From contig CAILKC010000480.1 of the NCBI GenBank assembly GCA_903834675.1, positions 1 through 51,789 of the forward strand: a stretch of DNA of 51,789 nt, written 5' to 3'. The DNA comes from an uncultured Victivallales bacterium (GTDB taxonomy: Bacteria; Verrucomicrobiota; Lentisphaeria; Oligosphaerales; JAFGRS01). The notes under the pieces are model-generated. The model searched no databases and had not been told where the DNA came from. It saw only the letters and a program-made list of their open reading frames with translations. This document shows, in pieces, positions 18,630 to 27,144 of this stretch. Made by a program: the position numbers and the translations under genes. Positions within the stretch are counted from its first letter, which is position 1. Every line of letters begins with the position of its first letter.

Positions 18630-19915
18630 AACTGAGCCCGCGCGACCGACGTTTCGTGATTGCCCTCGCGGTGTTCCTCGTGGGCGCCGGGTCCTATGTG
18701 GGCTATCTCGACCCGCTCCAGGCCAAGGTGCGGCGGAGCGCGCAGACGGTGCAAGCACGGCGCAAGGAAGTCTGGAAACAGGAACAGAAGCTGCGCGAAC
18801 TGCGCAGTTGGCGAGAAGACCATGAGCGGCTCCTGCAGCGGGTGGCCGTGTGGCACACCGGGCTGCGTCTGCCGGGCGTCGGCGCCGCGCTCGCGGATGT
18901 TCTCAAGGCCATGGGCAAGGCCGCGGCTGCGGCCAACGTCGAGGTGAGTAACCTGCGCCCCATGCCCCGGTTGCTTGCAGATGGCACCACCCAGGTGATC
19001 GACAGCTTCGTGCTCGAGGGGCACGCCACGATCGAGGCTTTCGACCGCCTGCTCTGGGAACTGCAGGGCATGGCAGTCACCGAGGTGACGGTATCCCGCG
19101 GCGAGACCGCGGACGGCCCACCCCGGTTCCACCTACGGGCTGACTTGCTGCCCCAGGAATCCATCGTGCGTCTGGGGGGGGCGACTGCCGCGGCTGCGGA
19201 GTCGCCCCTTGCCTTGGCCGACGACCTGTTCCAGCCCAAGCAACCGAAGACGCTCCCCCAGGCTGAAACCGACCTTGTGGCGGCACCGTCGGCGGCGCCG
19301 CCGCCCGCCCCCGTGCCGCCGCCGCCAGAGCAACCAGCCGACCCGACGCTTGGTACCCTGGTCCTACGGGGTGTCGCTGAGATCGCCGGACAGCAGGTGG
19401 CCGTGCTGGCGGACGGCGACGGCAAGGCGGACCTCTTGCTCTCGCGGGGTGAGTTGTACCGCGAGTGGATAGTGCATACCGTGGACGCAGGCGGAGTTAC
19501 GTTCCAGGCTCGGGGCGGCGGGCAGACAGCCCGGCTGGTTCTGCCCCAGACCACCGTACCGCCCCTCGCTCTGGGTACCACCACCGCGACCGCGTCGGCG
19601 ACGGGTCCGGAGCGCGGCGAGACGTCAGCCGCGCCGGTGGCGCCGGCACGGTTGGGGCTATCCCTGAGACAACTCACCGCCGAGGAAGCGCAGGCCCGCT
19701 TCGGTGAAGGCGGCGGCGCCCTGCTGGTGACCGGGGTATCGCGGCCGGATGCCCTGGTCCTGATCGACGACGTGATCCGGGAGGTCGGCGGGGTCAGGGT
19801 CGGCTCAGTCGGGGAGGTCATGGAGGTACTGCGGGGCTTGCGCCCGAGTACGACCGTGGCGATCCGGGTGCAGCGTCAGCGGCAGACACTGGACCTGACC
19901 CTGACGCTGCTATGA
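18626..19915 (+). CDS. GspM fused to GspC homology region and PDZ domain
   Basis: A 429-residue protein that appears to join two secretion-system components. Residues 1-190 look like GspM/PilO: a short basic N-terminus, one membrane helix (about 10-28), a coiled coil (WKQEQKLRELRSWREDHERLL) and a ferredoxin-like domain. A Pro/Ala-rich linker follows at about 215-240. Residues 242-308 (LGTLVLRGVAEIAGQQVAVL ... LLLSRGELY) match the beta-rich homology region of GspC that contacts the secretin N0 domain. Residues 342-429 are a PDZ domain with the GVSRPDAL... DDVIREVGG pattern. No separate gspC exists in the operon, so this fusion probably does that job. The start is GTG at 18626 with GGAG five bases before it. 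Confidence 0.82.
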   Translation: MKLSPRDRRFVIALAVFLVGAGSYVGYLDPLQAKVRRSAQTVQARRKEVWKQEQKLRELRSWREDHERLLQRVAVWHTGLRLPGVGAALADVLKAMGKAAAAANVEVSNLRPMPRLLADGTTQVIDSFVLEGHATIEAFDRLLWELQGMAVTEVTVSRGETADGPPRFHLRADLLPQESIVRLGGATAAAAESPLALADDLFQPKQPKTLPQAETDLVAAPSAAPPPAPVPPPPEQPADPTLGTLVLRGVAEIAGQQVAVLADGDGKADLLLSRGELYREWIVHTVDAGGVTFQARGGGQTARLVLPQTTVPPLALGTTTATASATGPERGETSAAPVAPARLGLSLRQLTAEEAQARFGEGGGALLVTGVSRPDALVLIDDVIREVGGVRVGSVGEVMEVLRGLRPSTTVAIRVQRQRQTLDLTLTLL

Positions 19916-19991
19916 TGGTCCGCCGTGGCCCCCGCGGCGGCTGGTCTCGAGGCGAGGTCGGCAAGGGCGGCGAAAGGGCTAGAGCACAGAC

Positions 19992-21665
19992 ATGCGTACG
20001 CAATGGCATCAGCTTGGCTGCCTCTTGGCGTGGTCGTACCTCCTACTGGCGTGCGTCGGCGTGGCGTGGGCTCAGGAAGCGGGGGTTCCGCCGACGGAAC
20101 CGGTCCCCGTCCGTGCCGACACCGACGGCCGGCTCACCCTGGACTTGCGCGACGTCGAGCTGGCATCGTTCGTCAACCTGATGGGTAAGCTCAACGGGCT
20201 GGTGACGGTGATGGGTGACGACGTCAAGACCAAAGTGACGGTCTTCGCGCCGAAGAGTCTGAGCATGGACGACGCCTTCCTGGTGTTGGAGGCGGTGCTC
20301 GACGCGCACGGGCTTACCCTGATCCGGACCGAGAAGCTCCTGAAGGTGGTCAAGAAGACCGACGCGGTGCAGAAGCCCGTCGAGGTCCGCTACGGCAGCG
20401 AGGTGGACTCGATCCCCGACGAGGATCGCGTCATCACCCAGGTTGTGCCGGTGGTCCATGTCGAGGCGAAGCAGCTTCTTGAGGCCTTGCGGCCCTTGGT
20501 GTCGAGCAGCGGGCACTCGTTCGCCAACGACAACACCAACGCGCTGGTGGTGACCGACATAGCCAGCAACATCCGCCGCCTGGTGCTGCTGGCAGGCCTG
20601 CTTGACAAGGAAAAACCGGCCCAGGAAGCCGCCACCACTACGGTCGTTTACCCCGTGCGCTACATGAAGGCCAAGGACCTCGGAGACGCTCTCGAGAAGG
20701 TGTACACGGGACGGCAGGCGGGGCAGACGGCGGCAGGCGGGGCGCCGGGCGGGGCGACGGGCGACGTCAGGTTGACGCCGGTTGAGGCGGCCAACTCCAT
20801 AATCGTTACGGCCAGCCCGGCGTTGCATACGGACATCCTGCAGACCATCGAGAGTCTCGACGTCCGACGCCTGCAGGTGCTCATCGAGGCCCGCATCGTC
20901 GAGGCCTCCTTCACCGAGACTACAGGCTTCTCGACCGCGATCACCAAGTACCTTGCCAGCGGCAACAAGACCGTGATCAAGGTTGCCGCGGGCCGCTCGC
21001 TGACCGATCCGTCGCTTGCCGTCACCTTGACGCGGGAGAACTTCGAAGGCCTGATCCATGCCTTGGCCACCGATGGCAAGATCACTATCCTTTCTTGTCC
21101 GCGGCTGCTCACCACCGACAACCAGAAGGCCAAGATCACGGTCGGCCAGGAGCAGCCGATTCTGAAGTCGGTTACAGACCTCGGCCAGGAGGCTGGCGCG
21201 GGCAAGACGGTCAGCGATTTTGTCTACAAGGATGTGGGTATCAATCTGGAGGTGACGCCGCGCATTAACGTCGACCGCGATGTCGCCCTGGACATAACGA
21301 TGCTGATCACCAGCGTCCTTTCTGAAATCGAGTTCCCGGGCAACGTCCGCGCGCCGCTGATCGGCAAGCGCGAAGCCCAGACCAGCGTCATCGTCAAGGA
21401 CGGCGACACGCTGGTGATCGGCGGTCTGATCGGGGCGACCTCGCGGAGTGACCAGACCGGCATCCCGTACCTGTCCCGTATCCCCGGGCTGGGTTGGCTG
21501 CTGGGCAGCCAAAATCGGCGGAAGGAACGGACCGAGCTCTTGGTATTCATCACTCCGTACGTGGTGGCCACCAGTGACGAGGGCACGCGGTTGACCCAAG
21601 AGGAGGCCGCGAGGGCCAAGCACATCGAGGCGCTAAAGTCGGAGCAGGCGCAGGACCATGAGTAA
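19992..21665 (+). CDS. gspD: Secretin GspD, outer-membrane channel
   Basis: A 557-residue secretin that forms the outer-membrane channel. A signal peptide covers about residues 1-27 (LLACVGVAWA-Q). N0 is at about 48-118 (TLDLRDVELASFV), N1 at 147-207 (VVPVVHVEAKQLLEALRPLVS), N2 at 217-295 (YPVRYMKAKDLGDALEKVYTGR), then the secretin core at 300-535 with the amphipathic lip VPYLSRIP-type motif (IPYLSRIPGLGWLLGS, about 490-505) and the closing TELLVFITPYVV strand. Only two KH-type N domains after N0 are seen where canonical GspD has three, so it is short. It is separated from the previous gene by 76 bp, and overlaps the ATPase gene that follows by eight bases. Confidence 0.93.
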   Translation: MRTQWHQLGCLLAWSYLLLACVGVAWAQEAGVPPTEPVPVRADTDGRLTLDLRDVELASFVNLMGKLNGLVTVMGDDVKTKVTVFAPKSLSMDDAFLVLEAVLDAHGLTLIRTEKLLKVVKKTDAVQKPVEVRYGSEVDSIPDEDRVITQVVPVVHVEAKQLLEALRPLVSSSGHSFANDNTNALVVTDIASNIRRLVLLAGLLDKEKPAQEAATTTVVYPVRYMKAKDLGDALEKVYTGRQAGQTAAGGAPGGATGDVRLTPVEAANSIIVTASPALHTDILQTIESLDVRRLQVLIEARIVEASFTETTGFSTAITKYLASGNKTVIKVAAGRSLTDPSLAVTLTRENFEGLIHALATDGKITILSCPRLLTTDNQKAKITVGQEQPILKSVTDLGQEAGAGKTVSDFVYKDVGINLEVTPRINVDRDVALDITMLITSVLSEIEFPGNVRAPLIGKREAQTSVIVKDGDTLVIGGLIGATSRSDQTGIPYLSRIPGLGWLLGSQNRRKERTELLVFITPYVVATSDEGTRLTQEEAARAKHIEALKSEQAQDHE

Positions 21666-22410
21666 GATCATTGCTATACACTCGTTCCGTGGCGGCACCG
21701 GCAAATCGAACATCACCGCAAACCTCGGCTATGCCCTGGCTGGCGCTGGCCGCCGCGTCGGCGTGATTGATACCGACATCCAGTCGCCGGGCATCCATGT
21801 GCTGCTGGGGGGTCAGCCACCGGCCGCTCAGACCCTCAACGACTTCCTCTGGGGCCGGGCCCCCATCGAGGCCGTGGCCCGAGACGTATCGGCCGCTGTC
21901 GGGCTGCCCCCGCAACGCCTGTTCCTGATCCCCAGCAGCATGAACATGAGCGACATTGCGCAAGTCCTCAAACAGGGATACGACGTCGGCCGCCTCAACC
22001 AGGGGTTCCGCGAGCTGCTGACGAAATTGGAGTTGCAGCACCTGCTCATCGATACGCACCCGGGGCTGAATGAGGAGACGCTTCTGTCCATTGCCGTCGC
22101 CGACCTGGTGCTGGTGGTGTTGCGGCCCGATCAACAGGATTTCCAGGGCACAAGCGTCACCGTCGAGGTGGCGCGGCGCTTGCGGGCTCGCCGCCTGTTG
22201 CTGGTGATCAACAAAGTTTCGGCGGCCCACGATCCGGCCCAGGTGCGACGCCAGGCCGAAGAGGTCTTCGGCTGTCCGGTCGTCGGAGTGCTGCCCCTGA
22301 GCCCGAAATTGCTCGAACTGGGAAGTGCGGACCTGTGTCTGCGCGTGTCGCCGCGCGAGCCCTGGGCCCAGGAGCTCCTCCACGTGGTGGCCGCGCTGCA
22401 AGCAGAGTAA
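21658..22410 (+). CDS. ParA/MinD-family ATPase within the secretion operon
   Basis: A 250-residue P-loop ATPase of the ParA/MinD (SIMIBI) class. The deviant Walker A motif is at residues 9-18, SFRGGTGKSN, with Lys16 as the phosphate-binding lysine. Arg11 occupies the place where most members have the signature lysine. VGVIDTDIQSPG (residues 38-49) and the LLIDTHPGLN segment are the switch I/II-type regions, and LLLVINKV is the typical base-recognition strand. It starts eight bases before the end of gspD, so it is translationally coupled. Canonical type II operons do not contain such a gene; the nearest functional analogue known to me is TadZ/CpaE, which positions Tad pili. Here it may place the secretion machine at a cell site, but this is inference. 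No C-terminal amphipathic MinD-type helix is evident. Confidence 0.85.
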   Translation: MSKIIAIHSFRGGTGKSNITANLGYALAGAGRRVGVIDTDIQSPGIHVLLGGQPPAAQTLNDFLWGRAPIEAVARDVSAAVGLPPQRLFLIPSSMNMSDIAQVLKQGYDVGRLNQGFRELLTKLELQHLLIDTHPGLNEETLLSIAVADLVLVVLRPDQQDFQGTSVTVEVARRLRARRLLLVINKVSAAHDPAQVRRQAEEVFGCPVVGVLPLSPKLLELGSADLCLRVSPREPWAQELLHVVAALQAE

Positions 22411-22414
22411 TACC

Positions 22415-22855
22415 GTGACGGAAGAACGCACCCATCTGGTAGCGGAACTGCAGGCCTTGCGCGTGCGCTTGGACGACGTCATCCGGCACCTGCAGGCGGC
22501 CGAGGCTGCGCCGGGAACGGCGGCGCCGCCGCCACCGCCCGCGCCGGTGCCGGACGCCGCTGCTTATACCCGCCCACCGGCAGCGACGGGCGGACTGCTG
22601 GCGGCCATCGATCTGTCTGATGATCTGCGCCAGGTCTACCTCGTCCTGTTGCGGCATCCGGGCCTGACTCTCGTCGAGATGGCCAGGTTGCCAGAGTTGC
22701 AGACAGTGGACGATCTGCCGGTGCTGGTCCGTGCCTTGGCGCGGCAGGGGCAACTGGAGAAATATCAGGAAGGTTGCGAGGTCAAGTACCGGCCGGTGGT
22801 CGGCGTGCGCGCGCCGCGGCAGGTGCCGGAGTCCATCTGGCGGGCTCTCGAGTAG
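22415..22855 (+). CDS. Coiled-coil and winged-helix-like protein partner
   Basis: A 146-residue protein beginning at a GTG four bases after the ATPase stop. Residues 1-30 form a short coiled coil (ELQALRVRLDDVIRHLQ), 31-60 a Pro/Ala linker, and 65-135 a compact alpha-beta region that reads like a winged helix: RQVYLVLLRHPGLTLVEMARL, then DDLPVLVRALARQGQLEKY and a beta-hairpin VKYRPVV. There is no signal peptide or membrane segment. I do not recognise the family. The tight spacing with the ParA/MinD-like ATPase suggests that the two work together, either as a regulator or adaptor. No strong ribosome site is visible, so coupling to the previous gene is likely. Confidence 0.65.
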   Translation: MTEERTHLVAELQALRVRLDDVIRHLQAAEAAPGTAAPPPPPAPVPDAAAYTRPPAATGGLLAAIDLSDDLRQVYLVLLRHPGLTLVEMARLPELQTVDDLPVLVRALARQGQLEKYQEGCEVKYRPVVGVRAPRQVPESIWRALE

Positions 22856-22887
22856 CCCGGACGTAATCGTGCTGACGTAGATCGAAC

Positions 22888-24564
22888 ATGCACCGCGAAA
22901 CACTCAAAGAACTGATCCTTGCCAAGGGCTGGCTCGACGGCAAACGCCTGCGCGAGCTCGAAGCCCTGGCGGTGAGCGGCGACCGCACGCTCCTCGATGC
23001 CCTCCTGCAAGGCGGGCACATCCGCGAGGATGCTCTGCTCCCCGCGGTCGCAGCGGAGTACGGCGTCGAATGGCTCGATCTGGACGGGGTCAAGGGCCTC
23101 GACCCTGAGTGCTGGCGAGCGTTGCCCCCGGACTTACGCGACAGCCAGGAGTTCCTGCCCCTGAAGCGGGAGGGTGAGCGCGTGCTCGTGGCCGTCGTCG
23201 ACCTCGAGGCCGTCGAATCGCTCGACCGCTGTCGGCAGGTAACCGGATGGCTGGTGCGGCCGGTGCTTGTCAGCCGCGCCAAGATGGAGCGGGCCCGAGA
23301 GTGGTGCAAGCAGAGCGCCAGCGGCGAGACCGTGCCCGGCGGCGTTGAGACACAGCCCACGGGAGCCGCCGCCCGCGACGACCGCTCCCTGGCCGAGCTG
23401 GCCAACGAAGCGCCGGTCATCAAGCAGGTCAATCTCCTGCTGATGCAGGCCGTAGCCGAAGGTGCCAGCGACATTCATCTCGAGCCGGGCGAGACCGAAG
23501 CCGTGGTCCGCAACCGCGTGGACGGGGTCCTGCACGAGGTGGCCCGCGTGCCGGCGGCGACGTACCCGGCACTGGTTTCGCGCCTGAAGATCATGGCCGG
23601 TCTGAACATCGCCGAGCACCGCCTGCCGCTCGACGGCCGCATCGGCCTGCGCCTGATGGACCGGCCCTACGACGTGCGCATCGCGACCGTCCCGGCGTTG
23701 CACGGCGAGGGTGTGGTCCTGCGGATCCTCGATGAGGGCAGTCTCAATCTCGATCTGGCCCGCCTCGGGTTCCCAGACGCGGTGCTGGCGGCGTTCCGGC
23801 GACAGATCGCACGGCCTTACGGCCTGGTTCTCGTGACGGGCCCTACGGGCAGCGGCAAGACCACCACGCTCTACGCGGCCCTGGCCAGCATCAAGTCCCA
23901 GCAGATCAAAATCATCACCATCGAAGACCCGGTCGAGTATCACCTTGCAGGCGTGCTGCAGATCCATGTCAACCCCCAGGTCGGGCTCACGTTTTCGGTC
24001 GGGTTACGCAGCATTCTGCGGATGGACCCGGACATCGCCATGGTGGGTGAGGTCCGCGACACCGAGACGGCGGAAATCGCCATCCGCGCCGCCCTGACCG
24101 GACACCTGGTCTTCTCAACCTTGCACACCAACGACGCGGTGAGTGCCCTGACTCGACTGACGGACATGGGCATCCCCACGTATCTGCTGGCGGCCTCACT
24201 CAACGCGGTGCTCTCCCAGCGGCTGGTGCGCCGGATCTGCTCCTATTGCCAGACGTCCCGCGCCCCGGCCGAAACGGAGCGTCTGCTGTTCGAGGCCGTC
24301 GGGGAACCGCTGCCGACCTCAGTCCAGGTGGGCGTCGGTTGCGACGAATGTCACGGCGCCGGGTTCAGCGGCCGCCTCGGGGTCTATGAGCTGTTCGAAA
24401 TCACTGAGGCCATACGGCCGCTGCTCTGCGCTCAGACGGCCCTCAACCAACTGCGCGAGCTGGCCTGCCAACAGGGCATGGCTACCATGCTGAAGGACGG
24501 GGCAGACAAAGTCCGGCAGGGGTTGACCACGGCCGCGGAGGTGCTGCGGGTAACCCAGCTCTGA
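22888..24564 (+). CDS. gspE: Secretion ATPase GspE
   Basis: A 558-residue hexameric ATPase that powers pseudopilus assembly from the cytoplasm. The N-terminal domain (about 1-150) is of the GspE N1/N2 type, then VIKQVNLLLMQAVAEGASDIHLEPGE opens the catalytic core. Walker A is GPTGSGKT at 318-325, and the Asp box and Walker B segment include ILRMDPDIAMVGEVRD. The His box (STLHTNDA) follows. Four cysteines at 451, 454, 485 and 488 form the zinc-binding C-module that anchors GspE to GspL. All expected catalytic motifs are present. It begins 32 bases after the previous gene. Confidence 0.97.
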   Translation: MHRETLKELILAKGWLDGKRLRELEALAVSGDRTLLDALLQGGHIREDALLPAVAAEYGVEWLDLDGVKGLDPECWRALPPDLRDSQEFLPLKREGERVLVAVVDLEAVESLDRCRQVTGWLVRPVLVSRAKMERAREWCKQSASGETVPGGVETQPTGAAARDDRSLAELANEAPVIKQVNLLLMQAVAEGASDIHLEPGETEAVVRNRVDGVLHEVARVPAATYPALVSRLKIMAGLNIAEHRLPLDGRIGLRLMDRPYDVRIATVPALHGEGVVLRILDEGSLNLDLARLGFPDAVLAAFRRQIARPYGLVLVTGPTGSGKTTTLYAALASIKSQQIKIITIEDPVEYHLAGVLQIHVNPQVGLTFSVGLRSILRMDPDIAMVGEVRDTETAEIAIRAALTGHLVFSTLHTNDAVSALTRLTDMGIPTYLLAASLNAVLSQRLVRRICSYCQTSRAPAETERLLFEAVGEPLPTSVQVGVGCDECHGAGFSGRLGVYELFEITEAIRPLLCAQTALNQLRELACQQGMATMLKDGADKVRQGLTTAAEVLRVTQL

Positions 24565-24630
24565 GTGGCCGTGGTCAAGCGCGTTCCCGACCGGACCCGG
24601 CGCTCCGGGGAGCCAGAGGGGGTTGTGCCT

Positions 24631-25836
24631 GTGGGCGGATACTCATACAAGGCGGTCAACGCATCCGGCCAGGTTGTCGAGGGCGAGCTGGCGGCCGGCT
24701 CGGATGCCGAGGCCATGGCTGCGCTCCGACTGCAACACCTGGCGCCGCTGCGGCTACGGGCGGCAGCCGCGCTGGCGGCACGGACCGGCTCGCGGCGCGG
24801 CGTCTGCCGCCGCGATATCACCCACGCCACGCTCCAGTTTGCAGCCCTGCTGCGGGCAGAGCTGACGGTGGACAAGGCGTTGACCGTGCTGGCCGACCAG
24901 GCAGGCACCCTCGAGCTCGGCCAGCTTCTGAGCGACTTGGCCCGGCAGGTGCGCGAGGGCCAGCCGCTGTCCAGCGCGCTCGATGCGTATCCGCAGCACT
25001 TCAGCCAACTCTACCGGCACACCGTCCGGGCCGGCGAAGTCGCCAGCGCCCTGGCCCCGACCCTGACCCGCATCGGCGAAAGCCTCGAGAAGGACGCGGA
25101 ACTGCGCGACCGTCTCAAGGGCGCCATGACCTATCCGGCCATCATGTTTGCGGTCATGATCCTGTCGATCGTCGTGCTGCTGACCTTTGTCGTGCCCCGT
25201 TTCTCGGGCGTCTTTGCAGAGATGGGCGCCGCCCTGCCGCTGCCCACGCGGGTGCTGCTGACTGGCAGCCGCTGGTTGGTGCATGGCTGGTGGGCCTGGC
25301 TGACCGGGGTCGCCGTCGTGGCGTCGCTGGGCTGGGGAACGCTGCACTCGGCGGCCGGCCAGCGGCGGTGGGATCGTCTCCTCTTCCGCTTGCCGCTGCT
25401 TGGGGTGCTGGCACGGGAACTGGCCCTGACGCGATTCGCGCTCACCCTCGGCATGCTGCTGCGCAACGGCGTACCCATGGTCCCGGCCCTGGGAGCGGCG
25501 AGCGAAGTGGCCGGCAACAAGGGATTGAGCGCGGCGCTGGAACGCATACGACAGGACGTCCAGGCGGGCGCGGCGCTCTCCGTTGCGCTGCGGCGCTATC
25601 CGTTCTTCTTCCCCGCGCTGGCAGTAAGCATGGCCGGGGCCGGCGAGCAGAGCGGCAATCTCCCCGAGATGCTCGAAAACTGCGGCCAATACTACCGGCG
25701 CGAAGCGGACCTGCGCATCCGGACGCTGACGACCCTGCTGGAACCAGCCATGATCCTGGTGATGGGAGTGTTGGTCGGTTTTGTGATCATGGCGATGCTC
25801 TTGCCGATCTTTCAGATGTCGACGGCGGTGCGATGA
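24631..25836 (+). CDS. gspF: Inner-membrane platform protein GspF
   Basis: A 401-residue polytopic protein of the GspF/PilC family. It has two related GspF domains, each with a cytoplasmic four-helix bundle (FAALLRAELTVDKALTVLADQ and FALTLGMLLRNGVPMVPALG), and three membrane segments near TYPAIMFAVMILSIVVLLTFVV, WWAWLTGVAVVASLGWG and EPAMILVMGVLVGFVIMAML. The C-terminal ALLLPIF-type ending is present as MAMLLPIFQMS. The reading frame is open from 24565, directly after the gspE stop, but the GTG at 24631 is preferred: it has AGAGGGGG eight bases upstream and the resulting GGYSYKAVNASG N-terminus matches relatives. Confidence 0.93.
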   Translation: MGGYSYKAVNASGQVVEGELAAGSDAEAMAALRLQHLAPLRLRAAAALAARTGSRRGVCRRDITHATLQFAALLRAELTVDKALTVLADQAGTLELGQLLSDLARQVREGQPLSSALDAYPQHFSQLYRHTVRAGEVASALAPTLTRIGESLEKDAELRDRLKGAMTYPAIMFAVMILSIVVLLTFVVPRFSGVFAEMGAALPLPTRVLLTGSRWLVHGWWAWLTGVAVVASLGWGTLHSAAGQRRWDRLLFRLPLLGVLARELALTRFALTLGMLLRNGVPMVPALGAASEVAGNKGLSAALERIRQDVQAGAALSVALRRYPFFFPALAVSMAGAGEQSGNLPEMLENCGQYYRREADLRIRTLTTLLEPAMILVMGVLVGFVIMAMLLPIFQMSTAVR

Positions 25837-26324
25837 CAAAACAGTTCACGTTTCTCGAACTGATGGTGGTGGTCTGCATGGTCAGCGTCGTGCTGGCCAT
25901 CAGTACCCCGCGGTTGGGCGAGTTCTACCGCAGCCTGCGCCTGGCGCAGAGCGCGCGACAGGTGATGATCGTGCATAACGCCACCCGCGACCTGGCGGCG
26001 AGCACTGGCGCCGAGTGCCGCCTAATTCTGAGCGCCGACAGGCGCAGCCTGCGGGTCGCGAAGATCGCGTCGCCGCCCGCAGCCCCGGTCGTGCTTGAGC
26101 CGATCGAGGGGCGCCTCGGACGGTGGGTACTGCCGCCGGGCGTCAGCCTGGTGCGCGTGGTGCGCAATCGCCAGGAATTGACCCCTGGCGTTGAGGTCGC
26201 CTGGGACGTCGCCCCGTGGGGCGGCATGGACGAACTGTTGTTCGTGTTGAGCGATGACACCGGCGCGCAACAGCACATCGAGATCGCCGCCGGCGGCAGC
26301 CTGGCCCGGATCAAACCGCGATGA
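25833..26324 (+). CDS. gspH: Minor pseudopilin, GspH-like
   Basis: A 163-residue pseudopilin with the shortest possible leader, MTKQ, before FTFLELMVVVCMVSVVLAIS. The body follows the GspH pattern of a short helix (RSLRLAQSARQVMIVHNATRDLAA) then beta strands and a long loop (WVLPPGVSLVRV). The ATG overlaps the gspF stop as ATGA. The -1 residue is Gln where Gly is expected for prepilin peptidase. Confidence 0.82.
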   Translation: MTKQFTFLELMVVVCMVSVVLAISTPRLGEFYRSLRLAQSARQVMIVHNATRDLAASTGAECRLILSADRRSLRVAKIASPPAAPVVLEPIEGRLGRWVLPPGVSLVRVVRNRQELTPGVEVAWDVAPWGGMDELLFVLSDDTGAQQHIEIAAGGSLARIKPR

Positions 26325-26974
26325 TTGCCGAATGTCCAAGGTCCTCGTCCGAGAGCCCCAGCCCCCCGCCGCTTCGCTATTCAGCGTCCGTCACTCGGTA
26401 TTCGGTATCCGCCCCTGGCTCGTCCGGGCCGGGGGCTGCCGCGCCCGTTGGGCGTCACCTGGACCCGGCTGAAGTCTGGGCTGATCTTCCGGCTGGGCGC
26501 CGACACCGCCACCGCGCATCGCCAATCCCGCGCCGTCCTGGCGGGGTAACGCCGGGGGACCGGCGCGCGGTTGCGTTCACACTGCTCGAGGTGCTGGTAG
26601 CCGCGGCGGTGGGCGCGGTGTTGCTGGTGGTGCTGCTTGACGGATTCGGTCTCTGTCTGCGCAACACCGGCACGGCCGAAGACTACACTCAGGCTGCCCT
26701 GCTGGCGCGCACCGTCATGCTCGACCTCGAGAAAGACGCGCGCCTGGCCCCAGGCAAGCGTGCCGGCGTTTTTGGCAAGGAATTCGACCGCTTCCGCTGG
26801 GAAGCTACCGTGGCGCAGCCGACGACGGAACCCTGGTTCGCCGTGGATCTCGGGGTGACATTCAGCCGCCGTGGGCTCGACCGAACCGTGACGATCCGTA
26901 CCGTCCTCCCGGCGCCCGGACTGGTCGACCGGGAGGGACAGAACAACGACCCGGAAGCCCCTCATCCGCGCTGA
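26321..26974 (+). CDS. gspI: Minor pseudopilin, GspI-like, unusual long N-terminal leader
   Basis: The pilin segment FTLLEVLVAAAVGAVLLVVLLDGF followed by NTGTAEDYTQAALLARTVMLDLEK matches GspI. The ATG at 26321 overlaps the gspH stop as ATGA and is in frame, but it puts about 85 residues before the pilin helix, in place of the usual 5-10. No in-frame ATG, GTG or TTG lies closer. The leader codes for a Pro/Ser/Arg-rich stretch and includes phrases (FSVR- and YSVSAPG-like) that look like translated intergenic repeat. It may therefore be an insertion that lengthened the leader. The -1 residue is Ala. Confidence 0.7.
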   Translation: MIAECPRSSSESPSPPPLRYSASVTRYSVSAPGSSGPGAAAPVGRHLDPAEVWADLPAGRRHRHRASPIPRRPGGVTPGDRRAVAFTLLEVLVAAAVGAVLLVVLLDGFGLCLRNTGTAEDYTQAALLARTVMLDLEKDARLAPGKRAGVFGKEFDRFRWEATVAQPTTEPWFAVDLGVTFSRRGLDRTVTIRTVLPAPGLVDREGQNNDPEAPHPR

Positions 26975-27144
26975 CACCCAGCTGATCTCAGAAACGCTCG
27001 ATTGGACCAGAGATGACCACGCGGTCGGATCCCAGTACCTCACTTCAGCTCGGGTGGGGTGGCGGTGGAGCCGAGATGTCCGTGCTATGTTAGGAAGCGC
27101 AGCGTAGAAGACCGCGCGGGAATCCGCGAGAGGAGGAGTCAGCC

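Noticed and set aside
20043..21623. Long antisense frame across gspD
   Set aside because: The plus strand encodes a clear secretin and the antisense product has no motif.
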